Shown here: one piece after another, positions 19,008 through 28,678 of the stretch
Position numbering within the stretch: position 1 is the first letter of the stretch
Layout: each line of letters starts with the position of its first letter
Source: Burkholderia sp. lig30
GTDB taxonomy: Bacteria; Pseudomonadota; Gammaproteobacteria; Burkholderiales; Burkholderiaceae
Reading direction: 5' to 3'
NCBI RefSeq assembly: GCF_000687455.2
Contig: NZ_JGVW01000049.1
Coordinates: forward strand, 62,001 to 126,000
DNA: 64,000 nucleotides
Position numbers and translations under genes: made by a program
The notes under the pieces: generated by a model
What the model saw: only the letters and a program-made list of their open reading frames with translations
Told to the model about the DNA's origin: nothing
The model's database searches: none

Positions 19008-20407
19008 CGTTTCTGGAACCGCGCGTAGAAAAATCCGTCGTGATCGGTGTGCTGGCCAGGCTCGCTCGACCCCGAACCGTCTTGCGGCCCGCCCGGGACG
19101 GAGCACGGCAGCAGCTGGCCGGGTGCGTCCAATCGTACCGCATCTTCACAGGCCGCTTCAAACCAGCGCGCCTGCGCCTCGCCCTCTTCCGGGAAGATCG
19201 AGCAGGTGACGTAGAGCAATTCGCCGCCCGGTTTCACGAGCGGCCACAGCGCCGACAGGATGCGCCGCTGCTCGGCGACGAGCGCATCGATGTCGGTCGC
19301 GCGGCGCAGCCAGCGGATGTCCGGATGGCGGCGCACGATGCCCGACGCCGAGCACGGCACGTCCGCGAGAATCCGGTCGAACGGCCGGCCGTCGTGCCAT
19401 TGCGCGGGCGTGCCCGCATCGCCGACCCGCACGTCGGCGGCAAGCGACAGGCGCGCGAGATTCTCGCCGATGCGCGTGGCGCGGATCGCGTCGCTCTCCA
19501 GCGCAACGACCTCGACGTCGGCCAGTTCCAGCAGGTGCCCCGTCTTGCCGCCGGGTGCAGCGCACGCATCGAGCACGCGCATCCCGTCGCGCGCGTCCAG
19601 CCACTGCGCGGCGAGCTGCGCGCCCGCATCCTGCACCGACACCACGCCGTCGGCGAAACCGGGAATGCGCTCGACCGGCAGCGGCGACGCGAGCCGCACC
19701 GCATGACGGCCGATCGCGGCCGCGTCGATGCCCTGTGCGCGCAGCAATTCGAGATATGCGTCGACCGTCGTGCGGCGCGCGTTCACGCGCAGCGTGAGCG
19801 GGCCGGGCCGGTCGCCTGCCGCGAGCACCGCCTGCCAGTCATTCGGCCACGCGCGCTCGACCGCGTCGACCCACCATGCGCGGTAGTTCCAGCGCGCGAC
19901 GGGATCGGCCTGCATCGCCGCGACGAGCGCCGCGCGCTCGCGCAGGAAGCGCCGCAGCACCGCGTTGACCAGCCCTTTCGCGAACACGAATTCGCGCCGT
20001 GCGCCGATCGTCGTCACGGCCTGATCGACGACGGTAAACGGCGAGTACGCGGCGTCGCTCGCGTCGTCGAGCAAGAGCGCCAGCGAGCAGGCCAGCACCG
20101 CATGAACGTGCGCGGGCGGCGCCTTGCTGACCAGCCGGCCGATCAGCCAGTCCGCGCTGCCGAGGCGGCGCATCGTCCGGTACGCGATGTCCTGCGTGGC
20201 GCCCCGCGCGATCGTCTGCGCGCCGGGCACCATGCCCGCGAACACCGCCGCAAGCGCGGCCGGAAGCGCGGTGCCGCGCGCGACGGCGTCGACCGCCTGC
20301 GCGGCCGCATCGAGCGCGAAACCGAGCGAATCGGGCGCGAGGTGCAGCGCGGAGAAGCGGGCCGGGCGGACGGGCGAAGGTTTGGCGGAGGAACGGGGGC
20401 GTGTCAT
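19004..20407 (-). CDS. rsmB: 16S rRNA (cytosine-967-C5)-methyltransferase RsmB
   Basis: RsmB methylates C967 of 16S rRNA using SAM. The 467-residue product has an N-terminal NusB-like RNA-binding domain (about 30-170) and a Rossmann methyltransferase domain with VLDACAAPGGKTGHLLEL, the motif IV cysteine in DVPCSASGIVRRHPD and the catalytic cysteine in YVTCSIFPEEGEAQ. It is slightly longer than E. coli RsmB because of N-terminal residues; an internal start is possible. It is followed, with overlap, by DUF4390-ntrY-ntrX. Confidence 0.95.
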   Translation of the reverse strand: MTRPRSSAKPSPVRPARFSALHLAPDSLGFALDAAAQAVDAVARGTALPAALAAVFAGMVPGAQTIARGATQDIAYRTMRRLGSADWLIGRLVSKAPPAHVHAVLACSLALLLDDASDAAYSPFTVVDQAVTTIGARREFVFAKGLVNAVLRRFLRERAALVAAMQADPVARWNYRAWWVDAVERAWPNDWQAVLAAGDRPGPLTLRVNARRTTVDAYLELLRAQGIDAAAIGRHAVRLASPLPVERIPGFADGVVSVQDAGAQLAAQWLDARDGMRVLDACAAPGGKTGHLLELADVEVVALESDAIRATRIGENLARLSLAADVRVGDAGTPAQWHDGRPFDRILADVPCSASGIVRRHPDIRWLRRATDIDALVAEQRRILSALWPLVKPGGELLYVTCSIFPEEGEAQARWFEAACEDAVRLDAPGQLLPCSVPGGPQDGSGSSEPGQHTDHDGFFYARFQKR

Positions 20408-20596
20408 CAGGTCGTGGTGTCGGCAAGCGGCGGGAGCCGGAACCGCTGCGACGCCGCTGCGATCCCAAACCGCGCATTGTAGCGCGTGGCACCGCCGCCC
20501 TTTGGGGGCACGAGGAAACGCGCGGCGACGCGGCGGAACCGCCGGTGCAACGGCGCGCCCGCGTGCACGGCCGCGCGCGGGCGGCAGCGGCCGCGC

Positions 20597-21454
20597 TTAA
20601 TCGAAGCGGCCGGTGCGCGCCATTTCCATCAGGCGCGCGATGCGCTCCTCGGTGGCCGGGTGCGTCGAGAACAGGTTCTGCAAGCCGCCGCCGTGCAGCG
20701 GATTCATGATCATCATCTGCGCGGTGGCCGGATGCGCTTCGGCAGCCGCGAACGGGATGCCGGCCGCGTAGCGATGGATCTTGTCGAGCGCCGACGCGAG
20801 CGCCTGCGGATCGCCGGAAATCTGCGCGCCGCCGCGGTCCGCCTCGAATTCGCGGGCACGCGAGATCGCCATCTGGATCAGCGCGCCGGCGATCGGCGCG
20901 AGCAGCGCAACCGCGATGCCGGCGATCGGGTTCGCCGGGCGGCCGTTCTCGTCACGCCCGCCGAACAGCATCGCGAAGTTCGCGAGCGCGGAGATCGCGC
21001 CCGCCATCGTCGCGGTGATCGTCGAGATCAGGATGTCGCGGTGCTTCACGTGTGCGAGCTCGTGCGCCATCACGCCGCGCATCTCGCGCTCGGACAGCAC
21101 GCGCAGGATGCCGGTGGTCGCAGCCACCGCCGCGTGGTGCGGATTGCGGCCGGTCGCGAACGCGTTCGGCGCATCTTCGTTGATCAGGTAGACGCGCGGC
21201 ATCGGCAGGTTCGCGCGCGTCGCCAGCTCGCGGACCATCCGGTAGAACTGCGGCGCGCTGCGCTCGTCGACTTCCTGCGCGTTGTACATGCGCAGCACCA
21301 TCTTGTCGGAGAACCAGTACGAAAAGAAATTCATGCCGAGCGCGAACAGCAGCGCCAGCGTCATGCCCCGCGACCCGCCGATCATGCCGCCGATCACGAC
21401 GAACAGCGCCGTGATCGCGGCCATCAGCATCGCCGTCTTAACCCAGTTGAACAT
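20597..21454 (-). CDS. htpX: membrane zinc metalloprotease HtpX
   Basis: HtpX is an inner-membrane protease of the M48 family that degrades misfolded membrane proteins. The 285-residue protein has two N-terminal membrane segments (about 7-25 and 31-50), the zinc site HELAH (His131, His135) and two further hydrophobic segments around residues 145-200. Length matches the family. It lies between lysE and rsmB in the same orientation. Confidence 0.96.
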   Translation of the reverse strand: MFNWVKTAMLMAAITALFVVIGGMIGGSRGMTLALLFALGMNFFSYWFSDKMVLRMYNAQEVDERSAPQFYRMVRELATRANLPMPRVYLINEDAPNAFATGRNPHHAAVAATTGILRVLSEREMRGVMAHELAHVKHRDILISTITATMAGAISALANFAMLFGGRDENGRPANPIAGIAVALLAPIAGALIQMAISRAREFEADRGGAQISGDPQALASALDKIHRYAAGIPFAAAEAHPATAQMMIMNPLHGGGLQNLFSTHPATEERIARLMEMARTGRFD

Positions 21455-21559
21455 ACGTCCACTCCTTGTCCGAATGCGCGCCCGCGCCGCGCGCCGCCAG
21501 CGCGCGGCGTGAAATTGTAAGCGTTCCGTTAGATGAGTGCGTATCGAAAAAATTCAATC

Positions 21560-22201
21560 TCAGCGCTGTGACGTCGCGAGCTTGAAGCCCAGCCCGACGA
21601 ACGCGCTGCCGACCGTCCGGTCGAGCCATTTCTTCACGCCCGGCTTGCCGGAAAAACGCTGCGTCACGCTGCCGGCGACCCACGCGAGCATGCTGTTCCA
21701 GACCGTGCTCATCGCGACGAACACCGCGCCGAGCGTCAGGAAGGCGAGCGCCTTGCGCGGGCTGTCCGCCGACACGAACTGCGGGAAGAACGACACGAAG
21801 AACAGCACCACCTTCGGGTTCAGCACGTTTGTCCAGAAGCCCTGCAGGAACAGCTGGCGCAGCGGCTTCGCGGCCGCGCGCGGCGCGGCCTGCGGCGCGT
21901 CGCCGCCCGCCGCCTGCTTCGCGAACACCATCCGCACGCCCAGGTAGATCAGGTACGCGGCGCCGACCATCTTGACGACGGTAAACGCCGTGGCCGATGC
22001 CGCCAGCACCGCGGTCAGGCCGAACGCGCACGCGAGCGCGTGCACGCAGCAGCCGGCCGAGATGCCGAGTGCGGACATCAGCCCCGCGCCGCGCCCCTGC
22101 GCGACGCTGCGGCCGACGATGTAGGCGGTGTCCGGCCCGGGTGTGGCGTTCAGCAGGAGAACCGCGACGAGAAAGAAGCCGAAATGGGTGATGCCAAGCA
22201 T
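21560..22201 (-). CDS. LysE-family amino acid exporter (RhtB-like)
   Basis: The 213-residue product is a six-helix inner-membrane protein with the family N-terminus FFLVAVLLLNATPGPDTAYIVGRS, including the conserved NATPGPD motif. LysE/RhtB proteins export amino acids such as threonine, homoserine or leucine using the proton gradient; the substrate here cannot be told. It lies between htpX and fmt on the minus strand. Confidence 0.9.
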   Translation of the reverse strand: MLGITHFGFFLVAVLLLNATPGPDTAYIVGRSVAQGRGAGLMSALGISAGCCVHALACAFGLTAVLAASATAFTVVKMVGAAYLIYLGVRMVFAKQAAGGDAPQAAPRAAAKPLRQLFLQGFWTNVLNPKVVLFFVSFFPQFVSADSPRKALAFLTLGAVFVAMSTVWNSMLAWVAGSVTQRFSGKPGVKKWLDRTVGSAFVGLGFKLATSQR

Positions 22202-22312
22202 GCGAACCTCGGAACCGGAAAAGCGCAGGGAAATTCTACGCGCGAGCGCCGCACCGCGCGACCTGGCCGTCCGGCCGGTTGCGCGCGGGCGGCAGCCCGC
22301 GTCAAATGGCGG

Positions 22313-23296
22313 TCAGACCGCGTCGGGCAACGCGAACCGCTGCCCCGCGGCGAGCGGCGCGCCGGCCAGGAACTCGCGCGCGGGCAGCCGCTTGCCGCCC
22401 GGTTTCTGCAACTGCGTCACCCGCAGCGCGCCGGCGCCGCATGCGACGACCACGCCGTCCGGCCCCGCTTCGACGATCGTGCCGGGTGCGGCTTCGCCCG
22501 CCGCTGCGCCAGGCTCGGCTGCCCACAGCTTGAGCGCCGCGCCGTCGAGCATCGCCACGCCGCCCGGGAACGGATCAAACGCGCGCACCTGGCGGGCCAG
22601 CACGTCCGCGGGCTTGCGCCAGTCGAGCGCGGCCTCGTGCTTGCCGATCTTCTCGGCATAGGTCACGCCGTCGGCGGGCTGTGGCGTCGACGCCAGGCTG
22701 CCGCTGCGCTCCAGCCGGACCAGCGCGTCGACGATCAGCCGCGCGCCGTCCGCGGCGAGCTTGTCGTGCAGCGTCGCGGTCGTGTCGTCAGGTGCGATCG
22801 CGAGCCGCGCTTCCTGCAGCATCGCGCCCGTGTCGAGCCCGGCGTCCATCTGCATCAGCGTGACGCCCGTCTCGGCGTCGCCCGCCTCGATCGCGCGATG
22901 GATCGGCGCGGCGCCGCGCCAGCGCGGCAGCAGCGACGCGTGGATGTTGATGCAGCCGTGACGCGGGATGTCGAGCACCTCCTGCGGCAGCAGCAGGCCG
23001 TAGGCGGCCACCACCATCACGTCGTGCGGGGTGGCGCGCAACTGCTCGATCGCCGTTGCCGCGTCGGCGGGAAACTTGCCCGTGCGGCGCAGCGAAGGCG
23101 GCTGCGCGACCGGCATGCCGTGCTCGACGGCATAGCGCTTCACGGCGCTCGCCTGCAGCTTCATCCCGCGACCCGCGGGCCGATCCGGCTGGGTGAGAAC
23201 GAGCGGCACAGGGAAACCGGCCTGATGGATCGCGGCGAGCGCCGCCGCGGCGAATTCCGGCGTGCCGGCAAAAATGACGCGCAACGAATGTGTCAT
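22313..23296 (-). CDS. fmt: methionyl-tRNA formyltransferase
   Basis: Fmt formylates initiator Met-tRNA with 10-formyltetrahydrofolate. The 327-residue product starts [23 protein letters not shown], carries the catalytic segment [21 protein letters not shown] and has a C-terminal OB-fold tRNA-binding domain. It follows def by 28 bp, the usual def-fmt arrangement for initiator tRNA formylation and N-terminal deformylation. Confidence 0.97.
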   Translation of the reverse strand: MTHSLRVIFAGTPEFAAAALAAIHQAGFPVPLVLTQPDRPAGRGMKLQASAVKRYAVEHGMPVAQPPSLRRTGKFPADAATAIEQLRATPHDVMVVAAYGLLLPQEVLDIPRHGCINIHASLLPRWRGAAPIHRAIEAGDAETGVTLMQMDAGLDTGAMLQEARLAIAPDDTTATLHDKLAADGARLIVDALVRLERSGSLASTPQPADGVTYAEKIGKHEAALDWRKPADVLARQVRAFDPFPGGVAMLDGAALKLWAAEPGAAAGEAAPGTIVEAGPDGVVVACGAGALRVTQLQKPGGKRLPAREFLAGAPLAAGQRFALPDAV

Positions 23297-23324
23297 GGGA
23301 ACGGTCTGGCAGGGCGAACGCGCG

Positions 23325-23828
23325 TCACATCGCGCGTTCGAGTTTCTTCATTTTCGTCTTGATGCGGTTCTGCTTGAGCGGCGACAGGTACTGGACGAAC
23401 ACGCGGCCCATCAGGTGATCCATCTCGTGCTGGATGCACACCGCCATCAGGCCTTCGCAGTCGAGCTCGAACGTCTCGCCGTGCTCGTTGAGCGCGCGCA
23501 CCCGCACGCGGTCGGGACGCTCGACTTCGTCATAGATGCCCGGCACCGACAGACAGCCTTCCTCGTAGATCTTCCGGCCGTCGCTGGCCCAGACGAGCTC
23601 GGGATTGATGAACGCGCGCAGGTCGTTCTTCTCTTCGGAAATGTCGATGACGATCACGCGCTCGTGGACGTCGACCTGCGTCGCGGCAAGGCCGATGCCC
23701 GGCGCGGCGTACATGGTCGCGGCCATGTCGGCGACGAGCGTGCGGATCCGGTCGTCGACCTTGTCGACCGGCTTGGCGACCTTGTGCAGCCGCTTGTCGG
23801 GGTAATGCAGGATGTTGAGCAAAGCCAT
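23325..23828 (-). CDS. def: peptide deformylase
   Basis: Peptide deformylase removes the N-formyl group from new proteins. The 167-residue product has all three metal-site motifs: [18 protein letters not shown] and QHEMDHLMG. The start ATG at 23828 ([18 protein letters not shown]) matches the family; the frame continues 25 codons upstream without family similarity. It diverges from dprA and precedes fmt. Confidence 0.97.
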   Translation of the reverse strand: MALLNILHYPDKRLHKVAKPVDKVDDRIRTLVADMAATMYAAPGIGLAATQVDVHERVIVIDISEEKNDLRAFINPELVWASDGRKIYEEGCLSVPGIYDEVERPDRVRVRALNEHGETFELDCEGLMAVCIQHEMDHLMGRVFVQYLSPLKQNRIKTKMKKLERAM

Positions 23829-24016
23829 GGCGTTCGGTAATCGGGTGAAGCGGCGCGCGGCGGACCGGCCGTCCGGCCGACTGGCGCAGCCGTCGGGATG
23901 CAATGAAGATGAGGCGGATGCGCGGCGTATCGACGCCCGCGGATCGGCCCCTGCAACCGGCTGCCTGCGCGTGCACGCAGCCTCATCTTGTAATTTCGGA
24001 TAATGAAAATTTTAAC

Positions 24017-25180
24017 ATGGCGGCTCGTCGCCCGCAGGCGCCGCCGTTCGACGGCTCCCTCATGTCGCCGCGCGCGCTGAGCCGCGCGGCGCTGCGCGCG
24101 TGGCTGCGGCTCGCGGGCACGCCCGGCTTGCCGCCCGCCGTGCTGCGCGCGCTGCTCGACACGTTCGGCTCGCCCGCCGCGCTGCTGGCCGCGCCCCGCG
24201 ACGCGCTTGCCGCGGCCAGCAGCCCCGCCGCCGCGCAGGCCGTGCATGCGCCCGAGCCGGCCGACCTCGACGCGCGCACCGATACGGCGCTCGCGTGGCT
24301 CGACGCGCCCGGCAACCGGATCGTCACGCTCGGCGACCCGGCCTATCCGCCGACGCTCGCCGGCATGCACGACCCGCCGCCGCTGCTATATGTAAAGGGC
24401 AGCGTGGCGCTGCTGCATGCGCCGGGCGTCGCCGTGGTCGGCAGCCGTCATGCGACGCCGCAAGGGCTCGCGGACGCGACGCATTTCGCCCGCGCCTGCT
24501 CCGACGCCGGGCTCGCGATCGTTTCCGGCCTCGCGCTCGGCATCGACGGCGCCGCGCACCGTGGCGGGCTGGACGGCCGCTCGGGCACGATCGCGGTGAT
24601 CGGCACGGGCGCCGACCTCGTCTATCCGGCTCGGCACCGCGCGCTCGCGCACGAGATCGCCGCGCGCGGCGCAATCGTGTCGGAATGGCCGCTCGGCACG
24701 CCGGCCCGCGCCGCACACTTCCCGCAGCGCAACCGGCTGATCGCCGGGCTCGCACGCGGCGTGCTGGTCGTCGAGGCCGCGCCGCGCTCCGGGTCGCTCA
24801 TCACCGCGCGGCTCGCGAACGAAATGGGGCGCGACGTATTCGCGGTGCCGGGCTCGATTCACGCGCCGCTGGCGCAAGGCTGCCATGCGCTGATTCGCGA
24901 CGGCGCGAAGCTCGCGGCGACGCCGTCGGACATCCTCGAGGAGTTCGGCCTGAGCGAAATGCCGACGCCGACGCCCGCCCCGCCCGCTGCCAGCCCCCCG
25001 GACAGCGCCGTCGAGCAGGCCGTCGTCGCGGCACTGGGCTACGGCCCCGTCACGTTCGACTGGCTGGCCGAGCACGCGGGGCTGCCCGACGAGACGCTGC
25101 ACCGGGTCCTGCTTGCGCTCGAACTGGCCGGCCACGTCACAGTCCTGCCCGGCGGCCGCTTCGTCCGGCTCGATGCGTGA
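24017..25180 (+). CDS. dprA: DNA processing protein DprA
   Basis: DprA (Smf) loads RecA on incoming single-stranded DNA in transformation. The product of about 387 residues has an N-terminal helical region, a Rossmann-like core with VAVVGSRHATPQG, VSGLALGIDGAAH, FPQRNRLIAGLARGVLVVEA and RDVFAVPGSI, and a C-terminal winged-helix domain. I chose ATG 24017; ATG 24062 (MSPRALSRAALRAWLRL) is an alternative that fits the family core as well. It diverges from def with about 190 bp between the starts. Confidence 0.93.
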   Translation: MAARRPQAPPFDGSLMSPRALSRAALRAWLRLAGTPGLPPAVLRALLDTFGSPAALLAAPRDALAAASSPAAAQAVHAPEPADLDARTDTALAWLDAPGNRIVTLGDPAYPPTLAGMHDPPPLLYVKGSVALLHAPGVAVVGSRHATPQGLADATHFARACSDAGLAIVSGLALGIDGAAHRGGLDGRSGTIAVIGTGADLVYPARHRALAHEIAARGAIVSEWPLGTPARAAHFPQRNRLIAGLARGVLVVEAAPRSGSLITARLANEMGRDVFAVPGSIHAPLAQGCHALIRDGAKLAATPSDILEEFGLSEMPTPTPAPPAASPPDSAVEQAVVAALGYGPVTFDWLAEHAGLPDETLHRVLLALELAGHVTVLPGGRFVRLDA

Positions 25181-25272
25181 TCCGCACCTTGGTGAACGCG
25201 CGACGCGCGCGGCATGCTACAGTCCCGCGCATAGGGGCGGCCACGCTGCCCGCCGACCAAGCAAGGAAAATC

Positions 25273-25653
25273 ATGCCCGCGCTGAATCTCGACACCGACG
25301 CGGACCGGATCGCCGAGCGCCTTCGCGATCCCGCCACGCTGCTCGTCGCCTGCCTGTGCGCCGAGTGGTGCGGCACGTGCCGCGAATACCGCGAAGCATT
25401 CGGCCGGCTCGCCGACGCGCATCCGGAAGCCTGCCTCGTCTGGATCGACATCGAAACCCACGCCGACCTGCTCGACGAGCTCGACGTCGAGAACTTCCCG
25501 ACGATCCTGATCGAGGACGCGAACGCCGCACGCTTCTTCGGCACGGTGTTGCCGCACGCGGCGATCGTCGAGCGAATGCTGTCCGACCTGGCCGCACTGC
25601 CCGGGTCGCCGCATGCACCAAAATTGCGCAACCTGCTGGACGTCGCAGCCTGA
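25273..25653 (+). CDS. thioredoxin-like protein
   Basis: The 126-residue product has a thioredoxin fold with the redox motif CAEWCGTCREY, where the active site is WCGTC instead of WCGPC, and the cis-proline in ENFPTILI. No signal peptide is seen, so it is cytoplasmic. The start ATG is preceded by AAGGAAAA. It lies between dprA and topB; the physiological substrate is unknown. Confidence 0.88.
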   Translation: MPALNLDTDADRIAERLRDPATLLVACLCAEWCGTCREYREAFGRLADAHPEACLVWIDIETHADLLDELDVENFPTILIEDANAARFFGTVLPHAAIVERMLSDLAALPGSPHAPKLRNLLDVAA

Positions 25654-25847
25654 GCGGCGCGCCGGCGCGACCGGATTTTCCCGGATTTGCCCGCGCCGGG
25701 GCGCTCGACGCTTGCCGCCGTTGCGGCCCCCTACTATGATGAGCCGCTTTTTGCACGCCCGAGACGCCGCCACGGCGCCATGTGCTATAAAGCCGTCGTA
25801 AAAGGGACCTACAACCGGCGAGCCCGGTCTACCAACACATATCTGTC

Positions 25848-28490
25848 ATGTCCAAAGCACTGATCATTGCGGAAAAGCCTTCTGTCGCGAACGACATCGC
25901 GCGCGCTTTGGGCGGCTTTACCAAGCATGACGATTACTACGAAAGCGACGACTATGTCCTTTCGTCCGCTGTCGGCCACCTGCTGGAAATCGCCGCTCCC
26001 GAGGAATACGAGGTCAAGCGCGGCAAGTGGAGCTTCGCGCACCTGCCCGTGATTCCGCCGCATTTCGACCTGAACCCGATCGCAAAGAGCGAGTCGCGCC
26101 TCAAGGTGCTGACCAAGCTGCTGAAGCGCAAGGACGTCGACCTCCTGATCAACGCATGCGACGCGGGGCGCGAGGGTGAGCTGATCTTCCGCCTGATCGC
26201 GCAGCACGCGAAGGCGAAGCAGCCGGTGCAGCGCCTGTGGCTGCAGTCGATGACGCCGGCCGCGATTCGCGACGGTTTCGCGCACCTGCGCAGCGACGAG
26301 GACATGCAGCCGCTCGCCGACGCCGCGCGCTGCCGCTCGGAAGCCGACTGGCTCGTCGGGATCAACGGCACCCGCGCGATGACCGCGTTCAACAGCAAGG
26401 GCGGCGGCTTCTTCCTGACGACCGTCGGCCGCGTGCAGACGCCGACGCTGTCGATCGTCGTCGAGCGCGAGGAAAAAATCCGCCGTTTCGTCCCCCGCGA
26501 CTATTGGGAAGTGCGCGCCGAATTCGTCTGCGCAGCGGGCTTCTACGAAGGCCGCTGGTACGACCCGAAATTCAAGCGCGACGAGCTCGATCCGGAAAAG
26601 CGCGACTCGCGGCTCTGGAGCCTGCCCGCGGCCGAAACGATCGTCGCGGCCTGCCGCGGCCAGATCGGCACGGTCAGCGAGGAATCGAAGCCGTCGAGCC
26701 AGCTGTCGCCGCTGCTGTTCGACCTGACGAGCCTGCAGCGCGAGGCGAACAGCCGCTTCGGCTTCTCCGCGAAGAACACGCTCGGGCTCGCGCAGGCGCT
26801 GTATGAAAAGCACAAGGTGCTGACCTACCCGCGTACCGACGCGCGCGCGCTGCCGGAAGACTACATCGGCACGGTCCAGGCGACGCTCGAGATGCTGAAG
26901 GAAAGCAACAACTACCTGCCGCACGCGAAGCAGGTGCTCGACAAGGGCTGGGTGAAGCCGAACAAGCGCATCTTCGACAACTCGAAGATCAGCGACCACT
27001 TCGCGATCATCCCGACGCTGCAGGCGCCGAAGGCGCTGTCCGAGCCGGAACAGAAGCTCTACGACCTCGTCGTGAAGCGCTTCCTCGCCGTGTTCTTCCC
27101 GGCGGCGGAGTACAAGGTGACGACCCGCATCACCGAGGTGGCGGGCCACCACTTCAAGACGGAAGGCAAGGTGCTCGTCGAGCCGGGCTGGCTGCAGGTC
27201 TACGGCCGCGACGCCGAAGGCGCGGACGCGAACCTCGTGCGGGTGCAGAAGGACGAGAAGGTCGAGACCGACAAGATCGCCGCGCACGGCCTCGTGACGA
27301 AGCCGCCCGCACGCTATTCGGAAGCGACGCTGCTGTCCGCGATGGAAGGCGCGGGCAAGCTGGTCGAGGACGACGAGCTGCGCGAGGCGATGGCCGCGAA
27401 GGGCCTCGGCACGCCGGCCACGCGCGCGGCGATCATCGAAGGGCTGCTCGGCGAGAAATACCTGCTGCGCGAAGGCCGCGAGCTGATCCCCACCGCGAAG
27501 GCGTTCCAGCTGATGACCCTGCTGCGCGGGCTCGACGTGAAGGAACTGACCGCGCCGGAGCTCACCGGCGAATGGGAATACAAGCTCTCCCAGATGGAGC
27601 GCGGCAAGCTCGCGCGCGACGCGTTCATGCAGGAAATCGCCCGCATGACGCAGCAGATCGTCAAGCGCGCGAAGGAATACGATTCGGACACGATCCCGGG
27701 CGACTACGCGACGCTCGAGACGCCGTGCCCGAACTGCGGCGGTCAGGTGAAGGAGAATTACCGCCGCTTTGCGTGCACGAAGTGCGAATTTTCGATCTCG
27801 AAGATTCCGGGCAGCCGGCAGTTCGAGATCCCGGAAGTCGAGGAGCTGCTGCAGAAGAAGGAAATCGGTCCGCTGTCCGGGTTCCGCAGCAAGATGGGGC
27901 GGCCGTTCTCGGCGATCCTCAAGCTCGGCTTCGACGACGAGACGAAGAACTACAAGCTCGAATTCGATTTCGGCCAGGACCAGGGTGGCGAGGACGGCGA
28001 AGCGCCCGACTTCTCCGCGCAGGAGCCGGTCGGCGCGTGCCCGAAATGCCAGGGCCGCGTGTTTGAGCACGGGATGAGCTACGTGTGCGAGCACTCGGTC
28101 GCGAACCCGAAGACCTGCGACTTCCGCTCCGGCAAGGTGATCCTGCAGCAGGAAATCGCCCGCGAGCAGATGGGCAAGCTGCTCGCCGACGGCCGCACCG
28201 ATCTCCTGCCGGGCTTCAAGTCGGCACGCACCGGCCGCAGCTTCAAGGCGTATCTGGTCAAGCAGCCGGACGGCAAGATCGGTTTCGAGTTCGAGAAGAA
28301 GGAACCGAAGACGCCCGCCGCGAAGAAGACCGCGAAATCGGCGGAGAAGGATGCGGAAGCCGTGACGGAAGGCGCAGACGCGAAACCCGCGCCGGCACGC
28401 AAGACCGCCGCACGCAAGACTGCTGCAACCAAAACCACCGCGAGCAAGACGGCGGCACGCAAGACACCGGCACGCAAGACCGGCTCCTGA
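25848..28490 (+). CDS. topB: DNA topoisomerase III
   Basis: TopB is a type IA topoisomerase that decatenates DNA. The 880-residue product begins with a Toprim domain (MSKALIIAEKPSVANDIA and NACDAGREGELIF), has the active-site tyrosine in YPRTDAR (Tyr327), and C-terminal zinc-finger-like segments (CPNCGGQVKENYRRFACTKCEF and CPKCQGRVFEHG). It is longer than E. coli TopB (653 residues) because of these fingers and a final tail of about 60 residues rich in Lys/Ala/Thr repeats (KTAARKTAATKTTASKTA), resembling histone H1-like tails, which should bind DNA non-specifically. Confidence 0.94.
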   Translation: MSKALIIAEKPSVANDIARALGGFTKHDDYYESDDYVLSSAVGHLLEIAAPEEYEVKRGKWSFAHLPVIPPHFDLNPIAKSESRLKVLTKLLKRKDVDLLINACDAGREGELIFRLIAQHAKAKQPVQRLWLQSMTPAAIRDGFAHLRSDEDMQPLADAARCRSEADWLVGINGTRAMTAFNSKGGGFFLTTVGRVQTPTLSIVVEREEKIRRFVPRDYWEVRAEFVCAAGFYEGRWYDPKFKRDELDPEKRDSRLWSLPAAETIVAACRGQIGTVSEESKPSSQLSPLLFDLTSLQREANSRFGFSAKNTLGLAQALYEKHKVLTYPRTDARALPEDYIGTVQATLEMLKESNNYLPHAKQVLDKGWVKPNKRIFDNSKISDHFAIIPTLQAPKALSEPEQKLYDLVVKRFLAVFFPAAEYKVTTRITEVAGHHFKTEGKVLVEPGWLQVYGRDAEGADANLVRVQKDEKVETDKIAAHGLVTKPPARYSEATLLSAMEGAGKLVEDDELREAMAAKGLGTPATRAAIIEGLLGEKYLLREGRELIPTAKAFQLMTLLRGLDVKELTAPELTGEWEYKLSQMERGKLARDAFMQEIARMTQQIVKRAKEYDSDTIPGDYATLETPCPNCGGQVKENYRRFACTKCEFSISKIPGSRQFEIPEVEELLQKKEIGPLSGFRSKMGRPFSAILKLGFDDETKNYKLEFDFGQDQGGEDGEAPDFSAQEPVGACPKCQGRVFEHGMSYVCEHSVANPKTCDFRSGKVILQQEIAREQMGKLLADGRTDLLPGFKSARTGRSFKAYLVKQPDGKIGFEFEKKEPKTPAAKKTAKSAEKDAEAVTEGADAKPAPARKTAARKTAATKTTASKTAARKTPARKTGS

Positions 28491-28554
28491 TCCGGCGACG
28501 GTCCGGCACACGATGCCGGGCCGGCTCGGCATCCTTCGCCGGGGCATGACGCAA

Positions 28555-28588
28555 CAAAAAACGCGGATCGATTTCGATCCGCGTTTTT
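28555..28588 (+). terminator. bidirectional rho-independent terminator after topB
   Basis: AAAAAACGCGGATC and GATCCGCGTTTTTT form a symmetrical hairpin with loop GATTTC. It has a T-run on both strands and lies between topB (plus) and the 3' end of the LysR gene (minus), so it can serve both. Confidence 0.92.
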
Positions 28589-28678
28589 TATTGCCCGCGC
28601 GGCGAACCGCCGGACGATCCGGCGGCCCCGGCCCGGGGTCTTGTCGCACGTCCCACCGGCACGTCCTGCCGGCTCGCG

